A DNA stretch of 64,000 nt from Microbulbifer sp. MI-G. GTDB taxonomy: Bacteria; Pseudomonadota; Gammaproteobacteria; Pseudomonadales; Cellvibrionaceae. Numbering within the stretch: position 1 is the stretch's first letter; each line of letters begins with the position of its first letter. A program made the translations under genes and the position numbers. The notes under the pieces are model-generated. The model made no database searches and was not told the DNA's origin. It was given only the letters and a program-made list of their open reading frames with translations. The stretch covers positions 2,097,501-2,161,500 of the forward strand of contig NZ_CP098023.1 in assembly GCF_030440425.1 (NCBI RefSeq). Reading direction: 5' to 3'. This document shows positions 9,732 through 18,701 of this stretch, in pieces.

Positions 9732-9766
9732 GTCAATATTCACTGGCAAAGCCTGTGGATATTGAC
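9732..9766. terminator. Stem-loop downstream of the comEA-like gene
   Basis: GTCAATATTCAC (9732-9743) pairs with GTGGATATTGAC (9755-9766), a 12-bp stem with one G-T pair and an 11-base loop. It lies in the 260-bp gap between two convergent genes, so it may end transcription from one or both sides; there is no strong T-run. Confidence 0.35.
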
Positions 9767-9884
9767 TTGAACACTCTTCAAGGCACGGTGGCTTTCGTCC
9801 AGAAACTACTGACCGAAGCTGCAGACCGGTAGAGTGATAGCGTGCATGTTGGTGATAGAACGGCAGAGTTTAAACGCGGGGGGA

Positions 9885-10310
9885 TTACAATCGCACCGCA
9901 TTTGCCAGCGCACGGGCAATCAATTGGCCCTTTGCCGTGCGGATACTGCCGCTAGTGGCGAACAGGCGTTTTCCGCAATGATCTACCTGTGCCTCAATAA
10001 CCAGTGGTTCCTCATCACGCACCGCGCCAATAAATTTAATCGTCAGGTCGATCATACTGTGATTTTCACCCGGGCCCAGTTTGGTCATCACAGAGGCGCC
10101 CATAGCACTGTCCAAAAGCGCTGCGAGAATACCTCCGTGCAATGAGCCAATCAGATTTTGGTGCCGTTGCTTGGGAGTGTAGTGATAAACTACCCTGCCT
10201 TCGATAACGGATTCAATCTGGTAATCCAGGTTGCCCGCCATACCCGTGCGTGGTTGTGTTTTTGCGAAATGCGCCATACGCGCCATACCGCTTGTGCTGA
10301 TATCGATCAT
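9885..10310 (-). CDS. PaaI-like hotdog-fold acyl-CoA thioesterase
   Basis: About 141 residues of the 4HBT/PaaI thioesterase family, which hydrolyse acyl- or aryl-CoA thioesters to release CoA. The signature HQNLIGSLHGGILAALLDSAMG contains the conserved HGG turn and the following acidic residue, and DLTIKFIGAV forms the typical central strand. I chose the ATG at 10310 (MIDIST); the frame runs to 10361 but those residues look unrelated. It is the last gene of the leftward operon paaN-like, thiolase, ligase, thioesterase (63 bp after the ligase) and may act as a CoA-release safety valve for that pathway. Confidence 0.85.
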   Translation of the reverse strand: MIDISTSGMARMAHFAKTQPRTGMAGNLDYQIESVIEGRVVYHYTPKQRHQNLIGSLHGGILAALLDSAMGASVMTKLGPGENHSMIDLTIKFIGAVRDEEPLVIEAQVDHCGKRLFATSGSIRTAKGQLIARALANAVRL

Positions 10311-10373
10311 AGCGTGAGCCTTATATTGGATATTTGTTACCAATAAACAAACTTCTGACACCTGCCATCGCGC

Positions 10374-11888
10374 TCAGCGGGGATATACCAGAGCCTGCAC
10401 CTCTCTGCGCACCACCTTGCCCACCGGGTTGCGAGGCAGTGCGGGCAGAATATGGATAGCCTTGGGAGTTTTTACCGGGCCCAGCAACGGCTTTGCCAAT
10501 GCGCGTATGGTATCGCCCTGGAGGGTTGTACCGGGAGCCAGGCACACGGCGGCCTCCAGGCGCTGGCCCCAGTAGTTATCCGCCACACCGAAGGCGACTG
10601 CCTCGTCAATACCGGCTAGGCCGACCAGAGCGTTTTCTACCTCGGCGGGGTAGATATTGAAGCCACCGGAGATAATCAATTCCACGCTGCGCCCCTGCAA
10701 AAACAGGTAGCCGTTGGCATCGAGATACCCCAGATCGCCCGTTCGTAGCCAGCCATCGCGAAAAGTAGCACTGGTGGCCCCGGGAGCTCGATAGTAGCCG
10801 GGGCTGACCAGAGCGCCGCGCACCGCGATCTCACCGGTTTGTCCTGCAGAGAGGGCTTGACCGTCGGTATCGACAATGGCCACCTCGCTGTGAATACAGG
10901 CCCGGCCCACGGAGCCGCGTAATTCCTCTCGGCACATTTCCCGGGTATTGAGTGCGGTGATGGTCATTGGAGCCTCTGTCTGGCCATAGACGGTGGACAG
11001 GCAGGGCCCCAGCCGTTCGAGACACTGGGCGATGCGCTCCGGTGGCATGGGTGCGGCGCTGTAGGTGAGCTGTCGCAGGCGGCTAAATCGATGCGGTGTG
11101 GTTTCCAGCTGCTGCAACAGCTTGTAGATAAGTGTGGGCGGCATAAAGCTGACGCTGGCTCCCTGGTGTGCCAAGGCCTTCACCATGACGTCAGTATCAG
11201 CGTTGGGCAGCAAAATATGGCGTGCGCCGACACTGAGTAATGGCAGTATGTAATGAGAGCCGCCGTGACTTAGCGGCGCCACAGCCAGATTGGCATCCTC
11301 CTGGCGAAACTGGTAGACCGCCTGCATATTGGCGATCACTGCGGCGACATTGGCGTGGCTTTGCAGTACCCCCTTGGGCTGGCCCGTGGTGCCACCGGTA
11401 AACTTGATGGCCATGGTGGCAGCGGGGTCGGGCAGTTGCCTTTCAAAGGACCGGCCCCGGTAGCAGGCGATCAGGTTACGGCAATCCTCGCCGGTTTGCG
11501 CGTCCAGGGCCAGCTGTTCGACGGCGCTGTTGGCTGTGGCTGTTCGATTGTGGCTGTCTACCAGCAGCAACTGCATATCACTGCTGGCTACCAGCGCGGC
11601 ATTGAGGCTGGGGCCGTTGCTGGGATTGATGGGAATCCACACCAGCCTGGCAGCGATAATGGCCAGGTGTGCCACCAGGTGGTCGATGTGGTTGCCCGCG
11701 CACAGACCGACGTGGCTCCCCGGTGCCAGCCTGTCTAGCAGGGCCAGCGCCAGAGCCTCAACGCGAATTTGCAGTTCTCGATAGCGGATTAGCCCTTCGG
11801 GGTCCTGGGCCGCAATGCCATCCGGGTTGCGGGCGCAGCCTCGGTAGAGGTGCTCAATGGGGAGGGGGAGTGCGTTGCTCGAACTCAT
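10374..11888 (-). CDS. Acyl-CoA ligase (class I AMP-forming)
   Basis: A 504-residue member of the acyl/aryl-CoA synthetase family, activating a carboxylic acid with ATP and joining it to CoA. Visible motifs are the P-loop FTGGTTGQPKGV, YGQTEAPM, the hinge region GWLRTGDLGYLDANGYLFLQ, SGGFNIYPAEVEN, and the catalytic lysine near the C-terminus in RNPVGKVVRRE. Substrate cannot be read from sequence. Its ATG overlaps the stop of the upstream thiolase by four bases (11885-11888). Within this operon it could activate the acid produced by the aldehyde dehydrogenase. Confidence 0.88.
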   Translation of the reverse strand: MSSSNALPLPIEHLYRGCARNPDGIAAQDPEGLIRYRELQIRVEALALALLDRLAPGSHVGLCAGNHIDHLVAHLAIIAARLVWIPINPSNGPSLNAALVASSDMQLLLVDSHNRTATANSAVEQLALDAQTGEDCRNLIACYRGRSFERQLPDPAATMAIKFTGGTTGQPKGVLQSHANVAAVIANMQAVYQFRQEDANLAVAPLSHGGSHYILPLLSVGARHILLPNADTDVMVKALAHQGASVSFMPPTLIYKLLQQLETTPHRFSRLRQLTYSAAPMPPERIAQCLERLGPCLSTVYGQTEAPMTITALNTREMCREELRGSVGRACIHSEVAIVDTDGQALSAGQTGEIAVRGALVSPGYYRAPGATSATFRDGWLRTGDLGYLDANGYLFLQGRSVELIISGGFNIYPAEVENALVGLAGIDEAVAFGVADNYWGQRLEAAVCLAPGTTLQGDTIRALAKPLLGPVKTPKAIHILPALPRNPVGKVVRREVQALVYPR

Positions 11889-13138
11889 GCGGAGGCGCGC
11901 TCCAATACGGTGACCACAGTGGCGGCCTCCTCGGTTTCATAGAAGCCGCCACCGTTTTCAGCGACGGCGATTCGGGGGTTGGCTACCTGTCGGGGTCCGG
12001 CTTCAGCGCGTAACTGGTGCACCAGCTCGTGCAACTGGATGATCCCTGTGGCGCCCACCGGATGTCCCTTGGAAACCAGACCGCCCGATGGGTTGACCGG
12101 TATTGAACCGCCCAGGGCGGTGTGCCCCCTCTCGGTAAAGGGGCCGCCTTCCCCCGGCGGACACAAACCCAGGTTTTCCAGTTGTTGAATCTCCGCATAA
12201 GCGGTGGCGTCGTGTACTTCGGCTACATCGATATCGCGTGGATCAATCTGCGCCTGGGCGTAGGCCTGCAGTGCGGCTAGGCGGCCAATGTGATGCTCGA
12301 AGTCTTCCGCGGGCCGATCGCTGCCACTGGCCAGGTGTATACCGCGAATACGAACCGCGCGGTTGTGTCCGCCCAGCCTCCTGAGCATTGAGGCCGAGCA
12401 TAGCACGGCAGCGGCAGCGCCGTCGGAGATGGGGGCGCACATAGGCAGGGTGAGGGGCCAGACGATGCTGCGCTGTGCTAATACCTGCTCCACGCTCAGG
12501 CTGTGACGGTATTGGGCCAGGGGGTTAAAGCGCGAGTGTTGGTGGTTTTTTGCCGCAGCCATGGCCAGTTGCCGTTGGGTGGTGCCAAAGCGTTGCATAT
12601 GCAGTCGGGCCTGGGCGGCGTAGCTTTCCATAAAAAAACTGTGATTGGTGGTTTCAGCCTCGCGCTGCTGCTGCGGGGGAATCAGTTCCTGGCATTGCCG
12701 GCGGCACTGGCGTCGAAATTCTTCCAGGCGATAGATATCCGTTCCCCCGTTAAAGGCTTGGAACATGGCCTCCCGGCGCTGGGGAAAAAACATCTTTTCG
12801 GCACCTACCACCAACGCCACATCACAATAACCGGCCTCGATATGGGCCGTGGCCTGCAGTAGCGCGGTAGAGCCCGAGGCACAGGCGTTTTCCACATTGG
12901 TGATGGCTATACCCTGAAATCCCAGCGGACGCAGAGCGCACTGACCCCGAATGCCATTTTGCCCCTCCAGCAGACCCTGGCGGGTGTTGGAAAACCACGC
13001 GGCCTGCACGGCGCTGTGCTCGAGGTTGGCATCCCGCAGTGCCAGGGACACGGCCCGTTCAGTCATGTCTTTTACACTGCGCTGTACGATTTTACCCAGC
13101 TCGGTCATGCCGATGCCGATCACAAATACGTTGGCCAT
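11885..13138 (-). CDS. SCP2/lipid-transfer-type thiolase
   Basis: A 417-residue thiolase-superfamily protein of the sterol-carrier-protein-X type. The nucleophile is Cys86 in ENACASGS; HDATAYAEI and GHPVGATGIIQLHEL supply the other active-site regions. Such enzymes cleave or form carbon-carbon bonds beta to a CoA thioester, often in branched-chain, sterol or aromatic side-chain degradation. It sits six bases after the aldehyde dehydrogenase gene and overlaps the ligase gene, so all belong to one transcript. No separate enoyl-CoA hydratase gene is found in this cluster. Confidence 0.88.
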   Translation of the reverse strand: MANVFVIGIGMTELGKIVQRSVKDMTERAVSLALRDANLEHSAVQAAWFSNTRQGLLEGQNGIRGQCALRPLGFQGIAITNVENACASGSTALLQATAHIEAGYCDVALVVGAEKMFFPQRREAMFQAFNGGTDIYRLEEFRRQCRRQCQELIPPQQQREAETTNHSFFMESYAAQARLHMQRFGTTQRQLAMAAAKNHQHSRFNPLAQYRHSLSVEQVLAQRSIVWPLTLPMCAPISDGAAAAVLCSASMLRRLGGHNRAVRIRGIHLASGSDRPAEDFEHHIGRLAALQAYAQAQIDPRDIDVAEVHDATAYAEIQQLENLGLCPPGEGGPFTERGHTALGGSIPVNPSGGLVSKGHPVGATGIIQLHELVHQLRAEAGPRQVANPRIAVAENGGGFYETEEAATVVTVLERASA

Positions 13139-13144
13139 TGTGCG

Positions 13145-14833
13145 TCAGGCCCCGGATGCAGTGCACAGGGTTTTGCGCTGTACAATGCGAAAGCGGTTGG
13201 CCACGAAGGCCAGGTCAGTCAGGCAGGCGCTGCCCGCTGGATTCAAGCCGGTGACATGGTAGTCACTGTAAGCAGCGGCGAAGTTGATAGGCATGCCGGT
13301 CAGGTTACAGGCGACCGAAACGCCGGCGTGGTTGAAAGCGTCCTGTGCGGCGTTTAAAAACGCCTCGTTAATGGAGTAAACGTGGGATGCAATAGCGCCA
13401 CAGCGTCTGGCGTTGTCGGTGGCAATGGCCAGGCAGCTCTCGGCGCTGGGACCCTTGATCAAAAACGAGACTGGGCCAAAAAACTCCTCGCTGTACAGGG
13501 TCTGCTGGCTCTGATCGAGGGCGATCATGAGCGGTGTTGCGGTGCGGGCAGAAGGATACTCGGGGTGTGCATAGGGAGTGCTGTTGCGCAGTATCTGCCC
13601 CTGCTGGTCTCCCAGAGCCCGTGCCTTCTCTAGGGTTGCGTAAATGCCGTCGTTGACCAGTGCGCCGCACAGCAGCGCGGCCTGTCGCGGTTCGGCGAGA
13701 TGCTCCTCCACTGCTGCCACCAGAGCATCAGCCAGTTGCTCGTAGCTGACGGGGCGGCCATCGGCGACAATGCCCTGGGCGGGGATATGGATATTCTGCA
13801 CACTGGTACACATCTGTGCCGAGGCCTGGCACAGAGACTGAGCTACGGCCCGGCACATAGCCGCCATGTCCTGGCAGGATTCCATCACCACCGCATTGCA
13901 GCCGGCGGTCTCGGTGTAGACCTGGGCATGGCGGCAGTGGGTTTCGATCCACTGGCCAAAGTGGGGGCTGCCGGTGAAGTCGATAATTGCCGTGGCCGGG
14001 TGCTGTAACAGTGCAGTGGTGGCCGGTTGCGCGCGGGTATCCGTCACCAGGGAAACCAGGTCGGGGCTGAAGCCTGCCTCGGCGAGTACCTCACGGCATA
14101 CGCTTACCACCAGAGCCACCGGCAGAATCGCATTGGGATGGGGCTTGAAGATCACCGGGTTGCCGGTGGCGAGACTGGCACATAATGCCGGATAGCCGTT
14201 CCACAGTGGAAAGGTGGCGCAACAGACATTGACGCTGGGGCCGCGAGGCATCAGTTTATAGTGTTTTGTCAGCCTGGCACTGCTGTCCTTGCCAAATTGC
14301 CGCTGCCAGTCAGCGTCAGTGGGCACATCGGCCATGGCTTTATAGGCATATACCAGCGCTTCCAACCCGCGATCCAGAGCGTTGGCGCCACTGCCGGCAA
14401 AGGCCATGATAAAACTCTGCCCGGCAGTGTGCATGGTGGCGTGGGCGTTTTCAAACAGTTGCCCCGCGCAGCGCTCCAGAATCTCCAGGCATACCCCCAC
14501 CCGTGTCTCCACATCACTGTCCCGCCAGGGGGGGATAGCCGCCTGGGCGGCGCTCATGATCGCATCAATATCCACTTTGGGGTAGCGGATGCCCAGGGCT
14601 GCTCCGGTGTAGGGGGAGACCTCGGCGCCGACGCGGCCCATCTCACCGGGCAGTGTCAGCGGGTAATCGTTATTGAGCAGGGCCTCAAAGCGGGCCCTGC
14701 CTGCAGCTGCGGCCTGTGTGCCGTGAATTCTGCTGCTGGGGCTTTCCGGATAGGCACTCCAAGCATAGCGATATTTGCAGGCGTCCAGAGCGCGGTTGAA
14801 TTTGTCGCGGTGTTGTTGAAACCAAGTGGCCAT
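13145..14833 (-). CDS. PaaN-type aldehyde dehydrogenase family protein
   Basis: A 562-residue protein that resembles the PaaN group of the aldehyde dehydrogenase superfamily, named from phenylacetate gene clusters. A long N-terminal extension precedes the dehydrogenase fold. The catalytic cysteine is Cys342 in SAQMCTSVQN, with the general-base region TETAGCNAVV upstream and EEFFGPVSF near the end. The MaoC-like hydratase domain of PaaZ is absent. It is the first gene of the leftward operon and diverges from the HxlR-type regulator. It would oxidise an aldehyde, possibly one made by the carotenoid-oxygenase homologue encoded at 18702-20219; the true substrate is unknown. Confidence 0.85.
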   Translation of the reverse strand: MATWFQQHRDKFNRALDACKYRYAWSAYPESPSSRIHGTQAAAAGRARFEALLNNDYPLTLPGEMGRVGAEVSPYTGAALGIRYPKVDIDAIMSAAQAAIPPWRDSDVETRVGVCLEILERCAGQLFENAHATMHTAGQSFIMAFAGSGANALDRGLEALVYAYKAMADVPTDADWQRQFGKDSSARLTKHYKLMPRGPSVNVCCATFPLWNGYPALCASLATGNPVIFKPHPNAILPVALVVSVCREVLAEAGFSPDLVSLVTDTRAQPATTALLQHPATAIIDFTGSPHFGQWIETHCRHAQVYTETAGCNAVVMESCQDMAAMCRAVAQSLCQASAQMCTSVQNIHIPAQGIVADGRPVSYEQLADALVAAVEEHLAEPRQAALLCGALVNDGIYATLEKARALGDQQGQILRNSTPYAHPEYPSARTATPLMIALDQSQQTLYSEEFFGPVSFLIKGPSAESCLAIATDNARRCGAIASHVYSINEAFLNAAQDAFNHAGVSVACNLTGMPINFAAAYSDYHVTGLNPAGSACLTDLAFVANRFRIVQRKTLCTASGA

Positions 14834-14908
14834 GATTTTTCCAAAGGCTAATATTTTTTATGGACTGCCAGTTCTGTATCGGCTGCCAGACTATATTGAG
14901 CAAAGTGA

Positions 14909-14926
14909 CTTTTGTTATTAGACTAA
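14909..14926 (-). promoter_or_regulatory. Putative operator, copy A of a shared 18-bp element
   Basis: On the minus strand the sequence reads TTAGTCTAATAACAAAAG. Closely similar 18-mers occur at 20264-20281, 20299-20316 and 20456-20473, in the other divergent control region of this cluster. The first nine bases are a perfect palindrome around a central T. It lies between the paaN-like operon and the fused HxlR regulator, so that regulator is the natural candidate ligand; this is inference. Confidence 0.55.
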
Positions 14927-14997
14927 CAGTCGAATCATATTAAATGCAAGTGTGTCTTCAAACATAACTGTTTATCAAAACTGGACTTTCAAGTAGC

Positions 14998-15927
14998 ATG
15001 CCGGCCATGCAAGCAGCTCATCAGATATTATCCAACCCAGTTGCCCGGGGACTGAATCTACTGGGAGATCGATGGACCATTCTCATTCTGCGCGAGATAT
15101 TTCTCGGCCAGCATCGTTTTGAGGCTTTTCGCTCCAGAACCGGCGCTTCGCGCGGTACCCTGTCAAAACGCCTGGAAACTTTGGTTCAGCAGGGTGTTCT
15201 GTACAGGAATCCCTACCAGACAGCGCCACTGCGTTACGAGTACCGACTCACCGGCAAGGGCTTGGCCCTCTATCCCTGGGCGCTGCTGGTTTGGCAGTGG
15301 GAAACCGAGTGGAGTGGAATTAAATCCTCTGATTTGCCCGTCACGCTCCGTCACAAGGTCGGCAGAGGTCACAGCCTCAATCCGCTCGCGGTATGTCGTC
15401 ATTGCGGGGTAAAACTGCGCTATGACGATGTTGAAAGGGTGGTTAAAACCTCACCCGAAAGCAGGGCTGTAAAAAAATTAACCGGCTTCGGCGGCAGCCG
15501 CCGCAGCCGCAATACAGGACAGCCCCAGCTCCTGGGTCATGTCGTAGATATTATCGGCGACCGCTGGACGCTTTTGCTGATGGCCATGGCCTTTGTGGGC
15601 CTGCGGCGCTACGACGATTTTCATCAGCAACTGGGCGCGGCAACCAATATTCTCGCTGACCGGCTCAAACTGCTGGTCAAGGCGGATATCTTCGCTCGCT
15701 GTGCATACCAGAATAACCCTCCCCGTTATGAATATCATCTGACCACAAAGGGCAAGGCCCTGTACCCGCTCACCATGGCGCTGCGGCAGTGGGTGTTGGA
15801 GTGGTTGCCAAAGGTCAAACACCCCCTGACTCTGATGCACAAGCCCTGCGGCCATGAGCTGGCCACCGATGTGATCTGCCAAACCTGCAATGCTGTACCC
15901 AAAGCGGGTGAGGTAGAAATCGGTTAG
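14998..15927 (+). CDS. Tandem HxlR-family transcriptional regulator (two winged-helix domains in one chain)
   Basis: A 309-residue protein with two complete HxlR winged helix-turn-helix domains. The first covers about residues 15-110 (LNLLGDRWTILILREIFLGQ, then SRGTLSKRLETLVQQGVL), the second about 180-275 (VDIIGDRWTLLLMAMAFVGL, then ATNILADRLKLLVKADI). Each domain is followed by a short cysteine-containing segment (CRHCG; CGHELATDVICQTC), perhaps a metal site. HxlR proteins normally have one domain of about 110 residues and dimerise; here a covalent pseudo-dimer is likely. It is transcribed away from the paaN-like operon, which it may control. Confidence 0.88.
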   Translation: MPAMQAAHQILSNPVARGLNLLGDRWTILILREIFLGQHRFEAFRSRTGASRGTLSKRLETLVQQGVLYRNPYQTAPLRYEYRLTGKGLALYPWALLVWQWETEWSGIKSSDLPVTLRHKVGRGHSLNPLAVCRHCGVKLRYDDVERVVKTSPESRAVKKLTGFGGSRRSRNTGQPQLLGHVVDIIGDRWTLLLMAMAFVGLRRYDDFHQQLGAATNILADRLKLLVKADIFARCAYQNNPPRYEYHLTTKGKALYPLTMALRQWVLEWLPKVKHPLTLMHKPCGHELATDVICQTCNAVPKAGEVEIG

Positions 15928-16014
15928 GGCCTATCGGTTTTCCAGTCAGTCTGGTTTCAGGCACACGCTACGGAACATCGTTAGTATGTGCCCGGATTTA
16001 TGGACGCTAACCTG

Positions 16015-18315
16015 TTAGAAAAAGGTTTTGGACACGGTGATACCGTAAGTTCTCGGGTCCATATATTTTTCCGAAGTAATACCTGTGGGATCAACGACCA
16101 GTGAGACGGTCTGGTCCTCGTCACCCAGGTTCTTGCCCCAGGCGCGCAGCGACAGTGAATCATCGCTGCTGGTCCAGGTAATGGAGGCGCCCCAAATACC
16201 GTAGGCATCCAGATGGGTGATATCTGCGTTGGACGATGTGGCAAAAGATTCGCCTTTCCAGGCATAGTTTACATTCACAGCCAGCATTCCTCCCGAAGCT
16301 AACGGCAAATTGTAGTCCATATCCAGCGCGCCGGATTTGTCTGGTGCCCAGGGCAGCCAATTACCTGAGCGGTCGTCGCCGCCGGGGGTGACATATTCAT
16401 CAAAGCGGGCTCTGCCACTGCTGTAGGCTGCGCGAAATGCCAGACGGTCAGTGGCGGCAAAATCAAGAGTGGTTTCAAAGCCGCGGGAAGTGGCCTGGGC
16501 ATTGTTTAGCACTAGCAGCAAGGTGGGGGTCAGTTCAAAGATCTGCATATCATCGTACCTGGAATCGTAATAGGCAACATTGAACAGCAGGCGGTTGTCA
16601 AACCAAGAGGATTTCAATCCCGCTTCTACATTTTTTACCAGTTCCGGGTCCACAGTTTTAACGGCATTGGCAGCGGTATTTGCCTGGGATGGAAAGGCAC
16701 CGCTCTTGAATCCTTCGGAGTATGTCAGATACAACAGGGCGTCCTCACCAAACCGATAGTTGACAGAGGCCCTTTGCGTGATTTGGTCCCAGTCCTGTGC
16801 GCCCTGTACCGCTTGCGCAAATGCCGGCAGGATCAATGGCACACCGGTGGGGAAACCGGTACCCAGTAAATCCTGTGCATCTTGCCTAATTTCTTTTTTG
16901 TCCCGGCTCCAGCGCAAGCCGTAAGTGAGCATCCAGTTGTCATTGATATTCCAGTCTGCCTGGCCATAGAGTGCGGTGGTAGTGGTGGTGTTGTCCTGTA
17001 GAAACAGCACATCGCCCTCGGCGGCGAGGCCCAAAGATTGTAACGCGACGTTGTAGCGCGTATAGAATTCCTCAGCGCGATCGACATCTTCCTGCATATA
17101 GAAGACCCCGGTGATCCAATCGATGCGATCATTACCTCCGCTTAAGCGGAATTCCTGTGAAAACTGTGAGGCATTCTCTTCGACACCATTGATGACATTT
17201 TCCGGAGTGGAGTAAGGCACGGTGATATCCGTTAGGGGAATGCCGGTCAGATCATCCAATGTCGCGATATCGCTGGCACGCCAGGCGCTAATGGACAATA
17301 GGTCGGCCCAGCCCAGATTATGTTCAAAACGGGCACTCACGCCCCGGGCTTCCCGTTGCTGGGTAACGTCATACTGAGTGGCGCAGGTGCGCTTGTCGCG
17401 GCTGTATCGGGGTGATAGCCCGTCGATGGCATTTTGCCACAGTGGTGCAGTGGGGCCGCCAGCGGAAAGGTTCTGTAAATGGTTACAACTCCCGTTGGAT
17501 TGGTCTTTTGAGTAATCCGCTCCCAACAGCAGTTCGGTTTCCTCGCTGAGGTCGAACAGCAGCTGAGCCCGCATAACGACGTTGTCCCGGTCTCCCAGAC
17601 GACCGCCACTGGAGAGCGAGGAATTGCCGATAATCGGGCTGTTGTTCAGCGCACTCTCGACAGAGACATCGGCGGGGCGGAGTACATTTTCCTCAAAGCC
17701 ATCGCGCTGCTTGCGCGCAATACTGATCCTGCCTGCCACAGAGTCAGTAAGACCACCGTTGAGCAGTGCCTGGGCCTGGTACAATCCCTGGTTGCCGGCG
17801 GTAAAACTGAAGTCCATGGAATTTTCATAGGTTGGACGCCTGGTGATCATATTAATAGCGCCGCCGTTGGTGTTTTTTCCATACAGAGTACCCTGGGGCC
17901 CTTTGAGCACTTCTATGCGTTGCAAGTCGATAAGATCGAAACCGCTGCCACCGGTGCGGCCAATGTAGATATCGTCAATAAAAACGCCCACGGCCGGATC
18001 GCTGGCTGCGGAGTCAGAACTGTTGCCGATGCCGCGCACATACAAGCGCGGTTCCCCTAGGTTAAACTGAGTAAAATTGACATTCGGGGTTCTTAGGGTG
18101 ACATCATTGACGCCTGCAATTTTTCCGCTTCCGATATCGTCACCACGAATCGCAGAGACCGCCAGAGGGACATCCTGGATACTGGCAGATCTTTTTTCAG
18201 CGGTGACAACAATTTCTTCAATAGTCCCGGCGCTCGCCTCGCCGGTACTGGTGACGGTAACGATGGCGCTAGCCAACAGTGACAGTGGGACTTTTCCGAT
18301 TCTGGTATTCATCAT
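16015..18315 (-). CDS. TonB-dependent outer-membrane receptor
   Basis: A 766-residue receptor for energised uptake of a large or scarce substrate across the outer membrane. It has a signal peptide (SLLASAIVTVTSTGEASA), a TonB-box-like IEEIVVTAEKR, a plug domain (RLYVRGIGN, VGVFIDDIYIGR, RIEVLKGPQGTLYGKNTNGGAINM) and a 22-strand-type barrel ending in phenylalanine. It lies between the regulator and the carotenoid-oxygenase homologue, so it may import the hydrophobic substrate of this cluster; the substrate cannot be read from sequence. Confidence 0.93.
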   Translation of the reverse strand: MMNTRIGKVPLSLLASAIVTVTSTGEASAGTIEEIVVTAEKRSASIQDVPLAVSAIRGDDIGSGKIAGVNDVTLRTPNVNFTQFNLGEPRLYVRGIGNSSDSAASDPAVGVFIDDIYIGRTGGSGFDLIDLQRIEVLKGPQGTLYGKNTNGGAINMITRRPTYENSMDFSFTAGNQGLYQAQALLNGGLTDSVAGRISIARKQRDGFEENVLRPADVSVESALNNSPIIGNSSLSSGGRLGDRDNVVMRAQLLFDLSEETELLLGADYSKDQSNGSCNHLQNLSAGGPTAPLWQNAIDGLSPRYSRDKRTCATQYDVTQQREARGVSARFEHNLGWADLLSISAWRASDIATLDDLTGIPLTDITVPYSTPENVINGVEENASQFSQEFRLSGGNDRIDWITGVFYMQEDVDRAEEFYTRYNVALQSLGLAAEGDVLFLQDNTTTTTALYGQADWNINDNWMLTYGLRWSRDKKEIRQDAQDLLGTGFPTGVPLILPAFAQAVQGAQDWDQITQRASVNYRFGEDALLYLTYSEGFKSGAFPSQANTAANAVKTVDPELVKNVEAGLKSSWFDNRLLFNVAYYDSRYDDMQIFELTPTLLLVLNNAQATSRGFETTLDFAATDRLAFRAAYSSGRARFDEYVTPGGDDRSGNWLPWAPDKSGALDMDYNLPLASGGMLAVNVNYAWKGESFATSSNADITHLDAYGIWGASITWTSSDDSLSLRAWGKNLGDEDQTVSLVVDPTGITSEKYMDPRTYGITVSKTFF

Positions 18316-18701
18316 TTTTTTCCGTAGTTTTTATTATCTGGCCGAATAGCCGTAGCACTCCAATCCACTTTCACCAAACAGTTTTTGTTTGGTGAAAGGG
18401 GTGATATTTTTTCAAGTGGTCTTTGTAGGCGCTGATCAATGCAAATGTCGGGTCGGGGTGGCAATGGTTACTGGTTTTAAATAAAGGCAAAGGTCTGTGC
18501 ATGTAGGTTTGTTTTTCGGCCTGCCACCCTTGCCAGTTTTGGGTGATGTGCCTTGTTCTTCGGCAAACACTTTGATCGAGGCCTGAACATAGGTCAGTCG
18601 ATAGAGCCTGAGAGATCAGAGGTATAAAGTGTAGACTGTTGAACATCATCTGTTTTGCTTGTTTGTCGAACTTCAATCCCGGCTTCAACAGGCCGGTGAG
18701 G
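18316..18701. other. Non-coding gap between the receptor and the oxygenase genes
   Basis: About 390 bp between two leftward genes. It holds a perfect inverted repeat at 18368-18398 (listed separately) about 55 bp upstream of the receptor gene. The rest has no gene I can support; the open frame crossing it on the minus strand has no recognisable protein character. Confidence 0.5.
18368..18398. promoter_or_regulatory. Perfect 12-bp inverted repeat upstream of the TonB receptor gene
   Basis: CTTTCACCAAAC (18368-18379) and GTTTGGTGAAAG (18387-18398) form a perfect 12-bp inverted repeat with a 7-base spacer. It is not followed by a T-run in the direction of transcription (leftward), and it sits 53 bases before the receptor start codon, so an operator for a dimeric repressor is at least as likely as a terminator of the upstream oxygenase gene. 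Confidence 0.5.

Noticed and set aside
13145..14833. Assignment of a complete phenylacetate (paa) pathway
   Set aside because: Only a PaaN-type dehydrogenase and a PaaI-like thioesterase are present; the PaaABCDE oxygenase, PaaG, PaaZ and PaaK are not in the window, so the family name does not prove the pathway.
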